From Trema orientale (Eukaryota > Streptophyta > Magnoliopsida > Rosales > Cannabaceae), in the NCBI GenBank assembly GCA_002914845.1, contig JXTC01000519.1:135967-199966 (forward strand): DNA of 64,000 nt. The letters are read 5' to 3'. The notes under the pieces are model-generated. The model did not search any database, was not told the origin of the DNA, and saw only the letters and a program-made list of their open reading frames with translations. The position numbers and the translations under genes were made by a program. This document shows positions 24,219 to 37,208 of this stretch, piece after piece (positions within the stretch are counted from its first letter, which is position 1; every line of letters begins with the position of its first letter).

Positions 24219-24467
24219 ATTGCAGTTTGCAGTATAGATCTTTTTACCTTTTACCACTCTGTATTTTCTCTCTAACGACGCGGAATTACCAAATGCAATA
24301 TTTGCGCTTTCATTTGGCCTATCAAGGCAGGGGCGTGGGAGAGATGGCGGGCTTAGCTATATTGAAATGCTTGTTTTACTTGTATAAACATGAGAATTGT
24401 ATGAGAAAGTGTTGGCTTTTGTTGGTTTAAGACCCCGGATCTTCCATGCAATGCCTAGGGTGAGAAA
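24219..24467. other. FRS9 3' untranslated region
   Basis: This short stretch after the stop codon is unremarkable and ends where the AT-rich repeat nest begins at 24468. Confidence 0.5.
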
Positions 24468-24754
24468 GGGTCAGTTTGGTTTAGCTTCTTAACAAACTAC
24501 AAGTACTTTTCGAACAATCTATAAGCTAAAAAATGTTTGATAAATACCTGAAAATCAGATTATTAAATAATTTTTGACAAACCTACAGCCAAAAGTCAAA
24601 GCTGACTAAGACAGCTTTGACTTGATTATGCAGGAATCTACATAATCTTTTAATGAATAAATCATAATGACTAAAATACTCTGACTTAAAAGTAAAAATG
24701 CCACATATTTAATTGAATTTATTTTCAAATCAATTTTTTTCAAGAAAAATATTA

Positions 24755-25490
24755 ATATATTTAAATCATAATTGACTAAAATACTCTTCATATTAATTAT
24801 TTTGAAGTAACATTCTTCATTGAAATTTTAAATTCAGATGAAAATAAAGTAAAATAAAATAAAATAAATTTAATTGAGTAACTAATTTAATTAAGTTTAT
24901 TTTCATATCTTTTTTTTTTTCAAAAAGTATTAATATCTTTAGTATGTACAAATATGCATAACTGTAAAAAATATTAATAAGCTCTTTTTATAAATATGCA
25001 TAATTGTATAATGATGTTTATTTTGGTCATTTTATATTTGTACAACAATTCAGTATACAATTTACCAAATATTTTAATACAGTTTTTTCAAGTCACAGCA
25101 CTTTAAAATTACAGTTTACCAAATATATTTAAATCATAATTGACTAAAATACTCTTCATATTAATTATTTTGAAGTAACATTCTTTATTGAAATTTTAAA
25201 TTCAGATGAAAATAAAGTAAAGTAAAATAAAATAAAATAAATTTAATTGAGTAACTAATTTAATTTTTTTTATTTTTTTATTTTTATTTTTATTTTTTTT
25301 TAAAAAGTATTAATATCTTTAGTATGTACAAATATGCATAACTGTAAAAAAATATTAATAAGCTCTTTTTATAAATATGCATAATTGTATAATGATGTTT
25401 ATTTTGGTCATTTTATATTTGTACAGCAATTCAGTATACAATTTACCAAATATTTTAATACAGTTTTTTCAAGTCACAGCACTTTAAAAT
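24755..25490. repeat. 368-bp AT-rich unit in two tandem copies, third part-copy beyond the LTR
   Basis: The phrase tttaaatcataattgacta occurs at about 24760 and again 368 bases later, and the two copies (24755-25122 and 25123-25490) are nearly the same throughout. A third, partial copy lies at 32743-32920, immediately outside the LTR of the retrotransposon, starting in the middle of the unit (tatgtacaaatatgcataac). The retrotransposon therefore landed inside this repeat. Confidence 0.8.
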
Positions 25491-26031
25491 ATTTATTTTG
25501 GTCATTGATTGCTGGTTTTTTAAAGAGGATTCACAGACCCACATCTCTCTTTTTTTTCCGATTTTTAAATGGGGATCGTGGGTGATAATGGCTTCGTGTA
25601 AAACCCCCACTCCCCACGTGGCATACATACTGCTACCAACTGCTGTCCACTTTCATTTCCTCGTTTTTTTTTTTTTTTTTTGAGGAAACTGGGCCAGTTG
25701 CTGCAACAATATTTTTATCATTAATTTTTTCTACTGCAGCAAATCAGCATTTCCTGATATTCCATTTCTCTGCACCTGGCTACCAGAATACCTTCCTGAC
25801 TTCCTTTCCGTCTCCCTTTCTTCCACTTGTATCCTCTTTCAGGCTTATTTCCCTGCACAAGAGTTGACCATATGTTAATAATCGAGTTTTCACATTTTAT
25901 TTCCTTTTTTTTTTTTTAGAAGCAAAGAACAGCAAAAGAAATAAATAAAAGAGTAAGAAACGAAGGATATTTAGTGGGTTGCCTCCCACTTAGCGCTTGG
26001 TTTAGAGTCGTCAGCCTGACTTCTTGTTCCT

Positions 26032-29000
26032 TCATGGTTCCTGCAAAATGATTGAGGTCTTCCCTCTGTCAAATTCAGCTCCCCAATAATGCTTTAACCT
26101 CTGGCCATTGACCTTGAACTGGCGCCCTGAATTCTCTTCCAACAAGTCAACAGCCCCATGTGGATAAATCTTAGCAACTTTGAATGGACCTGACCACCTG
26201 GACTTCAATTTTCCAGAAAATAGTTTTAATCTGGAGTTAAACAATAATACTTGTTGCCCAAGTTCAAAACTCCTTTGTTGGATCTTGCTATCATGCCATT
26301 TTTTCGTTTTATCTTTGTACAGCTTGGCATTCTCGTAAGCATGCATCCGAAATTCGTCCAGCTCGTTTAACTGCAGTAATCGTGTTTCTCCAGCAGTTTG
26401 AAGGTCTAAGTTCAATTTTTTCATTGCCCAATATGCTTGGTGTTCGAGCTCCATTGGCAAGTGGCATGCTTTGCCAAAAACCAGCCTATATGGTGACATC
26501 CCCAAGGGTGTTTTAAAGGCTGTTCTGTAAGCCCAAAGAGCATCGTCGAGCCTCATTGACCAGTCCTTCCTAGAGGGATTCACAACCTTCTCCAAAATTC
26601 ATTTGATCTCTCTGTTGGAAATTTCAACTTGTCCACTTGTTTGCAGGTGGTATGCTGTAGCAACTTTATGCCTCACTCCATACTTAGCCAAGAGGTTCTC
26701 AAATTGTTTGCTACCAAAATGTGTGCCTTCATCACTTATAATTGCTCTTGGCGTGCCAAAGCATGTAAAAATTTTCTTGTGAAGAAATTTTACCACTACC
26801 TTGGAGTCATTTGTGGAAAATGCTAAGGCTTCCACCCATTTAGATACGTAATCTACAACTACCAGGATGTAGAGGTTCCCAAAGGATGGGAGAAATGGCC
26901 CCATGAAGTCTATTCCCCATACATCAAACAGTTCAATCTCCAGAATATTATTTAAGGGCATCTCTTGTTTTTTTGAAATGTTCCCTACCCTTTGGCACCT
27001 ATCACAACTTTTAACAAACTCATGTGCATCCTTAAAAATTGTTGGCCAATAAAAACCTGATTGCAAGACTTTGGCAGCCGTCCTAAAGCCTCCGAAGTGT
27101 CCTCCATATAGAGATGAATGGCAATGGATCAAAATGCTTTGAATTTCTTCATTAGGAACACACCTTCGCAAGATCTGATCTGCACATTGCTTATATAGGA
27201 AAGGCTCATCCCAATAGTAAGCTTTTACATCATGGAAGAATTTCTTTCTCTGCTGGCTGTTCATATCTGGAGGAAATAACCCACTAACCAGGTAGTTAGT
27301 AAAGTCAGCATACCATGGAATAGCCACCTGCTGTATCGTTAAAAGCTGTTCATCTGGGAATGTCTCTCGAATTGGCTCATTGATCTCTCTTCTATCCCCT
27401 ACTTCCAACCTAGATAAGTGATTGGCAACTTGATTCTCAGAACCTTTCCTATCCTTTATCTCCAGGTCAAATTCTTGCAGCAATAAGATCCATCTAATCA
27501 ATCTTGGTTTTGCATCCTTCTTAGCAATTAGATACTTAATTGCTGAATGATCTGTATAAACCGTGACCTTTGTTCCCACAAGGTAAGATCTGAATTTATC
27601 AAAAGCGAAAACAACAGCCAAGAGTTCCTTCTCGGTGGTTGTATAATTCAGTTGAGCATCTGATAGAGTTCGGCTGCTATAGTAGATGGTGTGGAATACC
27701 TTTTCCTTTCTTTGACCCAACACGGCTCCCACTGCATGATCACTTGCATCGCACATCAGCTCAAATGGTAAAGATCAATCTGGAGCCACAATAATTAGAG
27801 CAGAAACGAGTCTTCTTTTCAGCTTCAAGAATGCTTGCATACAATCTTTGTTGAATTCAAATGGTCTGTTTTGCTCCAGCAAAGTGCACAGCGGCTTGGA
27901 GATTTTTGAGAAGTCCTTTATAAATCTTCTATAAAAACCTGCATGACCCAAAAAACTCCTAATGCCCTTGACTGATGTTGGAGGTGACAGCTTCTCAATA
28001 ACTTCAATTTTCGCTTTGTCTACTTCAATACCATTCTTGGAAACTCTATGACCTAACACAATGCCTTCCTGCACCATAAAGTGGCACTTTTCCCAATTCA
28101 ATACCAAGTTTGATTCTTCACATCGCTCCAACACCTGTTCTAAATTCAGTAAGCAATCTTCATATGTTTCTTCAAATACCGAGAAGTCATCCATAAAAAT
28201 CTCAAGAGTCTTCTCCACCATATCACTGAAAATGGACATCATGCATCGCTGAAACATTGCTGGAGCATTGCAAAGACCGAATGGCATTCTTCGAAAGGCG
28301 AATGTTCCATAAGGGCAGGTGAATTTTGTCTTTTCCTGATCCTCTGGTGCTATAGCAATCTGGTTGTAGCCTGAGTATCCATCCAGAAAATAATAATACT
28401 CCTTACCAGCAAGTCTATCGAGCATTTGATCAATGAAAGGCAATGGGAAGTGGTCTTTCCTTGTGGCCTTGTTGAGCTTTCTATAGTCCATGCACACCCT
28501 CCAACCAGTGACTGTTCTTTTGGGAATTAACTCATTATTGTCATTGGCAACCACTGTAACACCTCCTTTTTTAGGGACACACTGAACTGGGCTAACCCAA
28601 GAACTGTCTGAAATTGGGTAACTNNNNNNNNNNNNNNNNNNNNNNNNNNNNNNNNNNNNNNNNNNNNNNNNNNNNNNNNNNNNNNNNNNNNNNNNNNNNN
28701 NNNNNNNNNNNNNNNNNNNNNNNNNNNNNNNNNNNNNNNNNNNNNNNNNNNNNNNNNNNNNNNNNNNNNNNNNNNNNNNNNNNNNNNNNNNNNNNNNNNN
28801 NNNNNNNNNNNNNNNNNNNNNNNNNNNNNNNNNNNNNNNNNNNNNNNNNNNNNNNNNNNNNNNNNNNNNNNNNNNNNNNNNNNNNNNNNNNNNNNNNNNN
28901 NNNNNNNNNNNNNNNNNNNNNNNNNNNNNNNNNNNNNNNNNNNNNNNNNNNNNNNNNNNNNNNNNNNNNNNNNNNNNNNNNNNNNNNNNNNNNNNNNNNN

Positions 29001-29903
29001 NNNNNNNNNNNNNNNNNNNNNNNNNNNNNNNNNNNNNNNNNNNNNNNNNNNNNNNNNNNNNNNNNNNNNNNNNNNNNNNNNNNNNNNNNNNNNNNNNNNN
29101 NNNNNNNNNNNNNNNNNNNNNNNNNNNNNNNNNNNNNNNNNNNNNNNNNNNNNNNNNNNNNNNNNNNNNNNNNNNNNNNNNNNNNNNNNNNNNNNNNNNN
29201 NNNNNNNNNNNNNNNNNNNNNNNNNNNNNNNNNNNNNNNNNNNNNNNNNNNNNNNNNNNNNNNNNNNNNNNNNNNNNNNNNNNNNNNNNNNNNNNNNNNN
29301 NNNNNNNNNNNNNNNNNNNNNNNNNNNNNNNNNNNNNNNNNNNNNNNNNNNNNNNNNNNNNNNAGAGAATGTCCTTCATGAATTTAACATACTTTGGCAT
29401 CTGTTCTAAGGCTTCCACCAATGGTATGTTGATGTACAACTGCTTTAAAACCTGCAAAAATTTACTAAACTGCTTGTCTTGCTGCTGCTTTTGAAATCGT
29501 TGAGGAAAAGGTAGTGGTGGTCTGTCATTATGCTTTTCTGGGCAGTTATGCTGCTGCTTTACTGCAGCAAAGTTCTCTTTTTTAGCAACCTGCGTTGCTA
29601 CTTTTTCCACTCCATCTTTCTTCTCCCCTTCTCCTTGGATTGAAGTGGGCTCTCTTGGTTGTTTAGGCCTTAACACAGGCCCTTCCAGCTCTTTTCCGCT
29701 CCTTAAAGAGATCGCTTTGTAATGTTCTTTACCATCTCGCCTTGGATTTTCGATATCACTCGGCAAAGAACCTTGGGGTCTGCTGTTCAGGGCATTAGCT
29801 AACTGCCCCATCTGATTCTCCAAGTTCCTGAGTAAAGCTGCTTGACTCTGAATTATGGCAGATTGGTTCTGGATTATGGCATCATTCTTCGCCATGTATT
29901 CCT
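26032..29903 (-). pseudogene. pol region of the Athila-type fossil
   Basis: In transcript order this holds a linker after gag, an assembly gap, reverse transcriptase (WRVCMDYRKLNKATRKDHF, FMDDFSVF), RNase H ([20 protein letters not shown]) and integrase (zinc-binding HCH..CDRCQ region, WGIDFMGPF, and a C-terminal part with WSGPFKV). It is broken. It has no bearing on host function. Confidence 0.88.
28624..29363. other. assembly gap, 740 N
   Basis: The run of N falls within the pol region of the retrotransposon. Its length may be an estimate. Confidence 0.99.
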
Positions 29904-31141
29904 TCAATAATGTCTTAATTGAGCTGGTTTGCTCTGAATGTTGCTGTTTCTGGTACTGTTGTTACTGTGGCAAATGTTGTTAGAAACCAAGAGGGTGGTT
30001 TGGTCTGTTCGGAATTGGATATGGATTAGCCCCTTGATTACTCCACGAAAAATTGGGATGCTGCCTCCATCCTTAGTTGTAGGTGTTGGAAAACCAATTG
30101 TTGTTCTTGTTGAAGTTCCCAACATGACAGACCGAAGCAGGGTTTGATGGGCAGCTGTCAAATAAATGTCCTTCTCCACAATAAACACAAGAAACTGCAG
30201 CAGATTACTCTGCAGTTGCTCCAGCAACCATATTCATGGACTTCAAGATATTGGACAGCGATGAAACTTGCGCTGTCAAGGCTGTGACTGCGTCTAGATT
30301 CATGAATTCCAGCAACCCGCCTCCCTGCAGCAACTCTTTCCGTTGGCCATTGATAGTTATTGTTAGCCATCCGCTCCAAGATTTCGTAGGCATCATTATA
30401 AGACTTTGCCAAAAGAGCTCCATTAGCCGATGCATCCACCATTGACTGTGTATGAGCATTGAGACCATTGTAAAACGTCTCCATTTGGATCCAATGCGGT
30501 ATCCCATGGTGTGGACACTTCCTCAACAACTCCTTGAAACGCTCCCATGATTCATATAACGATTCCCCGTCAAGCTGTTGAAATGAAGTAATATCGTTGT
30601 GGAGTTTGGCATTCTTTGTTGGTGGGAAGTATTTCATCAAGAATTTTTCCACTAAGTTGTTCCATATGGCCACCGAATCTGGGGGTATGGAGTTTAACCA
30701 TGCTCTTGCTCTGTCTCGTAAAGAGTAGGGGAATAGTTTCATCCTTAAAGCTTCATCAGTAACTCCTTGTAGCTTGAATGAATCACACACTTCAATGAAC
30801 AATCGTAGGTGAAGATGTGGATCCTCCATTGGTACCCCACTGAACTGCCCCACAGTTTGGAGCATTTGAAACATGACCGGCTTCAATTCAAACTGAGGTG
30901 CTTGAATCTCAGGCCTAACAATACCAGGATTAAGCCCATTGAGTATAGGAATAGCATATTCTCGGATTGCCCTGTCTCTGTCATCTGCCACTGCTGCAGC
31001 ATTGTTAGCACCAGCAGCTTCGGCTATTTCTTCTAAACCAGCAAGCCCTTGTTGTTGCTCTCTTCTTCTTACTCGAAATGTTCTTTCTATCTCAGGATCT
31101 AAAGGCACCAACTCTTGATCTCGCTGATTATTCATGTACAA
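29904..31141 (-). pseudogene. gag region of the Athila-type fossil
   Basis: The region encodes a retrotransposon gag capsid (LNPGIVRPEIQAPQFELKP, KLFPYSLRDRARAWLNS, KYFPPTKNAKL, DASANGALLAKSYNDAYEIL) followed by Cys/His-type nucleocapsid remnants. It is a broken part of the fossil element. Confidence 0.85.
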
Positions 31142-31239
31142 GTATAACTTCCTGCAAGCACAGACACTTACACAAATAAAGAAAAGATATAGGCAAGAAA
31201 AGTAAAATAGTTTCTACAAGTAACTTTAGTTATCTCAAT

Positions 31240-31256
31240 CCCCGGCAACGGCGCCA
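31240..31256 (-). other. primer-binding site matching Asp-tRNA
   Basis: On the minus strand the stretch reads TGGCGCCGTTGCCGGGG, complementary to the 3' end of plant Asp-tRNA and typical of Athila elements. It lies a few bases inside the LTR. Confidence 0.85.
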
Positions 31257-31262
31257 AAAACT

Positions 31263-32742
31263 TGTTGCGGATTTTATAATAGCTATGCAAGTGCACGTGC
31301 CGAAACAAGTAATATAGTAGTGAGTGAGTATCGTCTCCACAGGGATTGATTACCAAAATTATTTGTAAAATCTAAATGTCAAACAAGCTAGTTTAACGAA
31401 TGAGAAATAAAGATTTGTAATAAAATAGCAACAATTTAAAGATGCAAACAGAAAAGTAAATATTAAGCAGAAAATAACGAGATCTAATCAAATGATTGTG
31501 AATCAGTGGTGGGATTAAGATGGGATTATTGACTACTCCTTGGTTGCAAATCTGGGTTTAATTGCTGCAGCAACGCCTATGGCAAAATCACTCCAGTAAC
31601 CGAAAATTCATTCTGCACATATTAATCTTCCGAATTTAATATGTTTAAGGATCTTTAAACCAGATTTAACATATTCATATGCTAACCCAGTTCTCAAAAC
31701 GTCATTTATAGTATCAATTCTCAATGGGTTTGCATGGTAACAATATATTCCTATATCATTACTAATTCAAAGATCTACTAAAGAGATGATTGAATCATGC
31801 ATCATTCAAGCTAAATCTAACTAAGATTAACCTTTCCAGAATTAAATCCTAATTTATTTATCCTAAATATTGATGGCCAAGCAATAAAAGGGAATAATAA
31901 TGAAGCTCACCTGAATGAACTAGAAGAAAGTACCATAAACATTTAAAACAATTTTAATCCATAATTACAACCTCAGATTCATCATAATCCCAGCTAAAGA
32001 AACTTAGCTCATGGTCTGAAATGTAAAAATCAACAACCTAAAATATTCCATTGATTACAGAAAGTTCAAGAAAAGGAAAAAGAATTAAATACAAAGAAAA
32101 TTAAAAGAGGTAAAGAAAGTGCTAGCTGGATGAGGGTGGTTTTAGCTCCTTGCCGCTGCTAGTACTCCTCCTTCTTCGTCCTTTCTTCTCTGTACTATTC
32201 CCTCTCTCTCTTTCTTTCCTTTTCCGTATTCTGCTCTTAGCTCAGCCGCCACCCACACACCTCTCTCTTACAGTACTCTTTTTCCTTTTATATTAGGGTA
32301 AGTGAGGTACTCTAGCACACGTGTCAGCTAAATAGAGGAGTGAGGACCACTTTGCTTCATTTTCCCTTAGCTAATATTCACTATTAGCTGTCAGCACCAG
32401 CTATACGAAGTAGATGCCAGCTGGAAAAAAAAAAGAATCTGTAGTTCAGTATTGCTCCAGCACTTTGCTGTAGCAAGGTTATTTCCAGCTTTTACTTGAG
32501 TTCAGCTTTCCTTCTAAGATGCTGCCATTTAACCTCTGCAGGGCTTAAGACCAGATTTCAGTAATTCTAATAAAAATCAAGGGAAATAAGATAGATATTA
32601 ACTAGATTAGATCTTAAACATAACAACACCTAAAAACTAAAATAAAGTAAAAAGAGGCACCTAAACTATACAATTTATTCTTTTAAAGTAACTAAACTAA
32701 GACTAAAACACACAAGATAACTCTATTTTCATAGAGTTTTCA
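31263..32742 (-). repeat. LTR of the Athila-type fossil (about 1.48 kb)
   Basis: Read on the minus strand the LTR begins TGAAAACTCTATG at 32742 and ends ..GCAACA near 31263, next to the primer-binding site. The flank at 32743-32747 (tatgt) would be the target duplication on this side. It holds no coding frame. Confidence 0.75.
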
Positions 32743-33012
32743 TATGTACAAATATGCATAACTGTAAAAAATATTAATAAGCTCTTTTTATAAATATGCA
32801 TAATTGTATAATGATGTTTATTTTGGTCATTTTATATTTGTACAACAATTCAGTATACAATTTACCAAATATTTTAATACAGTTTTTTCAAGTCACAACA
32901 CTTTAAAATTACAGTTTACCAGACACTCTGCTATTTTACGCTAGAGCAGATTTTTTCTTCATTACAACTAAAAGTGTTTTCCTTAAAATCTTCCGTTCTA
33001 CTAAACTGGCCC

Positions 33013-34966
33013 AAAGTGAATCTCATAGAGCGGTACCTTGAACTTGACGGATCTTAAAAAAGAAAGGCAAGGCATCTAACCCACACCAGCCCTCTCCCTT
33101 TTATCTCAGGGAGGAAAAAACGTTTCTTTTCGCCCTTTTTCTAATATATTATTTATTTTTCCGGGAGAAATAAATACTAGGTTGTGAGGTAGAAACGACA
33201 CCAAAAAAAGGTGTCTTTTCATTATTTATTTATGTCGTTTTTGATACTTCCTTACCGACACGACAATATGAAATGAATAAATTTTTGTCTAAAACGAGAA
33301 TAAAGAAAATTGGGACATTTATTTTGTTAGTCAACACAACAAATAAACGACATGTAGTTTGCTATAGGACATGACGAAGTTTTATATTCTAAAGTTCTTA
33401 TAGACAAAAAAGGGCAGTATAACAGACTTGTCCCATACGTGGAAAATGCAAATACCAACTAAACGATTTTGAGATAGTCTTTTATTTTGTAAAACAACAG
33501 TAAACATAAGCGACACGTAATTTCCTATACAAATTGTCAAATTCCCATTCAAGGTATGTACTTTTATTACCTTTGCATTTGGGATGGTATTTAATTACAA
33601 ATGAAGTTAGTTAATTAATTAGAAACATGTGGTTAGCTAATCATGGCTTCCTAATTAGACTCTTCCAAAAGGTAGCACGGGTCAAAATTCAAAAGGAAAA
33701 CAAAAAGAAAAGATAAAGAAAAGAAGAAATGGGGAGATAAATAGAAGTGAAGTGAAACAAATGAAAGTGAAAAGGAAAAAGAGAGAGAAGAATTTCAAAC
33801 AGTAATGCCCAGTCCTTTCCGTCTGTTTCCCAACTACCTACCAGAATATGGGCAGCCAAGCCAAAGTGATTCTAAAGCACATCTACTAATGCATTTGATT
33901 TTACTCTTCTTTTCCTTTTCTACTTCTTTTCCTCTTGCTTGAAGGTTTGCTATAACAAGAAAATCATGTGGAATTAGCACCAATACAAGTTATATATGTA
34001 TATGAATCTAGGCATCCATACCAGGCTTTTGCAATCGTATATAGACGAAAAAAACAGGCAATCTTTATGATGTTGGGACTTGCGAGATTGAGTTTGTAAA
34101 AATCTTGAATAAAAGATAGTAGCATATGTATATGTTATTAGATAGAATGAATATAACATAAGAGAGGTACAAACCTTGAGGCAGGAGTACCCATCTAAGT
34201 TGAAATATTATCAATTGGGCATGTCACATCAGAAAGTGGTACTACTGGTAACAACTAATCTTGTTAGTTTTGGATATTTTGTTTTTTTCATCGAAATTGG
34301 GAGGAGCATTCTAGAAAATCCAGGTTGCTACTTTTGTTTCTTCCAAGTGTGTTGAAACTCCTTTATTTGATAAAAGAGATGAGGAATAAAATCCAAGGCA
34401 CTAGTACAAAATTCCAGTTGTTTGAGTCAGATGATTCTGCTGGTAGTCATTATTGTCTTTGTTCCTCTTTTTTGGACTAACAGAAAAGAGTAATAAAGAT
34501 CAAAATTAGCTAAAGAGGCTCAGCTAAAGTTGCGTGATTCTCTCTGCTCAGCTTCTTGATTACTTCTCCATCACCAGGTATCAGTGACCCTTCTTTCTAG
34601 ACGTATATCATTCTTGCAGTTCAAAATTATCGGACATGTAAATAATTGAATTTTGAGGACAATTCCAACACTTTTTCTGTACCATATTTGAGCTTCGTGT
34701 CAGTATAAAACTATAGCTTTTAGGGAATCTTCCACGGTATTAGATTCCATATCAGCCAATTTGGCTTTTCTTGATTCTTCACTCATCACTCAAACTTAAT
34801 TAATAAGCAATATTGCCTCAAACACAACCAAAGTTATTCTCTTCGCTTGTGAAACTTAAGCAAAGTATATTAATCTGCCTAACCATCAAAATCACTGTTG
34901 AAAAATCCCTTTTGGCTATTCAAAAGGACAATTTAAATAACAATAACCTGCATATATAACATTTTC
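33013..34966. other. intergenic region upstream of the DC1 gene
   Basis: I see no gene here. From about 33180 to 33540 there are many ACGAC/GTCGT words (gaaacgacacc, tatgtcgttttt, cgacacgacaa) like those at 19444-20690. From about 34650 the sequence is the start of the duplicated DC1/kinase unit and serves as the promoter side of the DC1 gene. Confidence 0.45.
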
Positions 34967-35752
34967 ATGTCTCCAAGTTCTCCCACTTCCAAAATAGGCC
35001 AAGAAACAGAGAAGCAGCAAAAAAGAAACCCCATGAAAATAGACAAAGAAATCTCTCACCCCATCCATCCATACCACAAGCTCAAGCTTGAATACACTGA
35101 AATCCCATTCAACTGTGATGGCTGCAAAGAAGCTGGAATTGGCCTAAAGTACAAGTGTGTGCGCTGCGAATTCGACCTGCACAAGACCTGCGCTGCAGCT
35201 CGTTCCACCATCACTCATCCCTTTTACAATAAGTGTGAGTTTCAGCTTCATTACTCTCCTCCAGGGGAAATCAGGAGACTATGTGATGCTTGTAGAAATG
35301 AAGTGTTGGGCTTTGTTTACCATTGTAAGAGATGCGGTTTCGATCTCCACCCTTGTTGCGCCAACCTCCCTCAAGTCCTAGACGATGGCCAGCACACCCT
35401 TTACTTGTGCCACAAGTTATCGAGCGCTTGCCATCGCTGCGGGGGGAAGGGGTCCGGATGGGCCTACCGGTCAGAGTGCAGGGCCTATAACCTTCATGTG
35501 GCGTGTGTTAAGGAGCTGCTTGTGGAGAGCTGGCAAGCCATGTATCTGAATGTGGACAAGAACAAGGTTAGGGAGTTGCAGACTAGGATTCCAAGCCTTA
35601 AGGGGACACTGAAAAACCATCACCATGGAGGAGGGAAGATGAGGAAGTGTTGTGAGATTGCTGGTGGGGCTGTTCGTGTCATTGTCTCCGCGATTCTTGG
35701 AGATCCCACCGCTCTTATTGGTGCTGTTGTTGGGGGCTTCATGTCTAAGTAG
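34967..35752 (+). CDS. cysteine/histidine-rich DC1-domain protein
   Basis: A single exon encodes 261 residues with three divergent C1 (DC1) zinc-binding modules: about 34-76 (HPYHKLKLEY, CDGCKEAGIGLKYKCVRCEFD), 84-132 (CDACRNEVLGFVYHCKRCGFD) and 146-181 (CHRCGGKGSGWAYRSECRAYN). The C-terminus is a Gly/Ala-rich hydrophobic tail (VSAILGDPTALIGAVVGGF) that could contact a membrane. Plant DC1 proteins are little characterised; some are stress- or defence-induced, so a role beside receptor kinases is plausible but inferred. A broken copy lies at 40420-41230. No signal peptide is seen. The ATG at 34967 is the first after in-frame stops and matches the start of the pseudogene copy. Confidence 0.88.
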   Translation: MSPSSPTSKIGQETEKQQKRNPMKIDKEISHPIHPYHKLKLEYTEIPFNCDGCKEAGIGLKYKCVRCEFDLHKTCAAARSTITHPFYNKCEFQLHYSPPGEIRRLCDACRNEVLGFVYHCKRCGFDLHPCCANLPQVLDDGQHTLYLCHKLSSACHRCGGKGSGWAYRSECRAYNLHVACVKELLVESWQAMYLNVDKNKVRELQTRIPSLKGTLKNHHHGGGKMRKCCEIAGGAVRVIVSAILGDPTALIGAVVGGFMSK

Positions 35753-37208
35753 ACGATATTATGAGGAAGGGAAAGAAAGAGTATGTTATGGTACTTGCTG
35801 TCACATGTTAAGAACATATAATATTATGTGTGTATATGTAAGTTTCTCTTATCTATTATTTGGTTTAAGTAAAATATGGACATCCAATCTAGTATATTAA
35901 ATTTTTAATGATTTGAACCAGTCCATTTTAATTTTATGTATTGAATTGGTATGTAATATGTTTTTCATTCTAGAAAATAATTTTGTCACGCAATGAGCTA
36001 GTTTTGCTAATTTTAGAAAGCTTTTCGGTCAAAGTCAAACGTTTGACATTCTATACTTGTAGCCAAATCTAAAGTTATGTTCGGTTCATACCACATAGAC
36101 CCCTTCAGGCCTTCACCTTCCGCTTAAGTCTCCATGTGCCTGTCTTCTTCAGTTCTTCTCAATCACATATAGTGGCCTTACATTACACGGATAACTACCT
36201 GTTTTTTTTGACAATTTCTTTTTTTCTTACTCACATATGGGTCTTTAACAAAAATATCTATATATAAAAACATCAGAAAAATAACAGATTGGTAATTAAG
36301 ATCTGAACATAAAAACATTAGAAAAATAACAGACTTCTCACAGTTATGAGTGAATCAGTTTTCTTTTTTCCCTAAAACACAGCTAGTTAATTGGGGAAAA
36401 AAAAAAAAAAACACTTCTAGCTGAATGTATTTTAAATGTTGTATTTCATATATTAATCCCTTTTAGATGCTAAGTTGTACCTTTATGTACTTTACTGAAA
36501 GCTCTAGCTGCAGAGTGCAACATAAGAGTATTGTTGTTTAAGTATACTACCAGAAAAAGAAAAAGAAAAAGAAAAAAAGTAGTAGTGTATTAAAAGAAAT
36601 TAATATTGAGAGGTTATTATTAAAAGTGATATTTTTGCAGTAAAGTAAACCGTTTGCTTTTCTCTTTGTCATTTATTTTCTTAGATATTCTTATTAACGG
36701 TTCTGTTTTCGGTATTTAGTCGACGATGGTTGCACTATGGCTGATTTAATATAATGTGGAAAAGAGGTGATGGAACTCTTGTTTGATTTTTCGAACCATA
36801 TCATACAAGTTGAATTTGCCAACTTTCTTTCTTGCAAATTATACTCTTTGTATTTTCTGAAATTTGTAACTCATTTTTCCTTTATGTAATTATGCTCTGC
36901 CAAATTGGTCAGAATGAAATTTGGGTCTTTCATTTCATTATTAGTTTGTCCTGGCATATATACTTCATGCTGCCAAGAAATTTCTTTAAAATAATATATT
37001 CTTTTTGTTTTGGTAGAATAGTGCCATATTTTCTTATTGCACTATTTCTAGCACGAAATTATAGACTTCTCATGAACAAGCATATATTTTACTTTGACTT
37101 GTAAAACTAGAACCAAATAATATTAAACAATCCAAAAAGCCCCGTTATCCCCGGTTGAATACTCGTGGAAATTTCGTGTCGAATTCCTTGGTCAAACGAA
37201 CACGTTCG
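35753..37208. other. intergenic region between DC1 gene and lectin kinase 1
   Basis: AT-rich DNA without supported genes. Much of it recurs in altered form at 41231-43190 and 45303-45540, which shows that it is part of the duplicated unit. The uninterrupted phrase ggcatatatacttcatgctgcc near 36953 serves as the empty-site version of the LTR insertion found in unit 2. Confidence 0.6.

Larger units (their letters stand above)
25491..32742 (-). mobile_element. Athila-type Ty3/gypsy LTR retrotransposon, fossil
   Basis: The element reads right to left: LTR, primer-binding site, gag, then protease/reverse transcriptase/RNase H/integrase. The gag type (PHLHLRLFIEVCDSFKLQGV, YPFSYSLRDRARAW-like) and the Asp-tRNA primer site point to the Athila lineage. 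No envelope-like frame was recognised after integrase. It is broken, with several breaks visible in the coding part in addition to an assembly gap, and only one LTR is recognised. Age cannot be set by comparing LTRs; the condition of the coding part suggests a fairly old insertion. The left limit is approximate. Confidence 0.85.
24468..33012. mobile_element. candidate non-autonomous DNA transposon split by an LTR fossil
   Basis: The left margin (GGGTCAGTTTGGTTTAGC at 24468) and the reverse complement of the right margin (GGGCCAGTTTAGTAGAAC, ending 33012) are similar, as expected of terminal inverted repeats. Between them lie AT-rich repeats without coding frames, and the LTR retrotransposon sits inside. 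The style (gctttt/agctaaaaa words, tttaccaaac-like phrases) is that of common plant MITEs, perhaps hAT-like. I could not find a clear target duplication, so the outer limits are uncertain. Confidence 0.4.
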
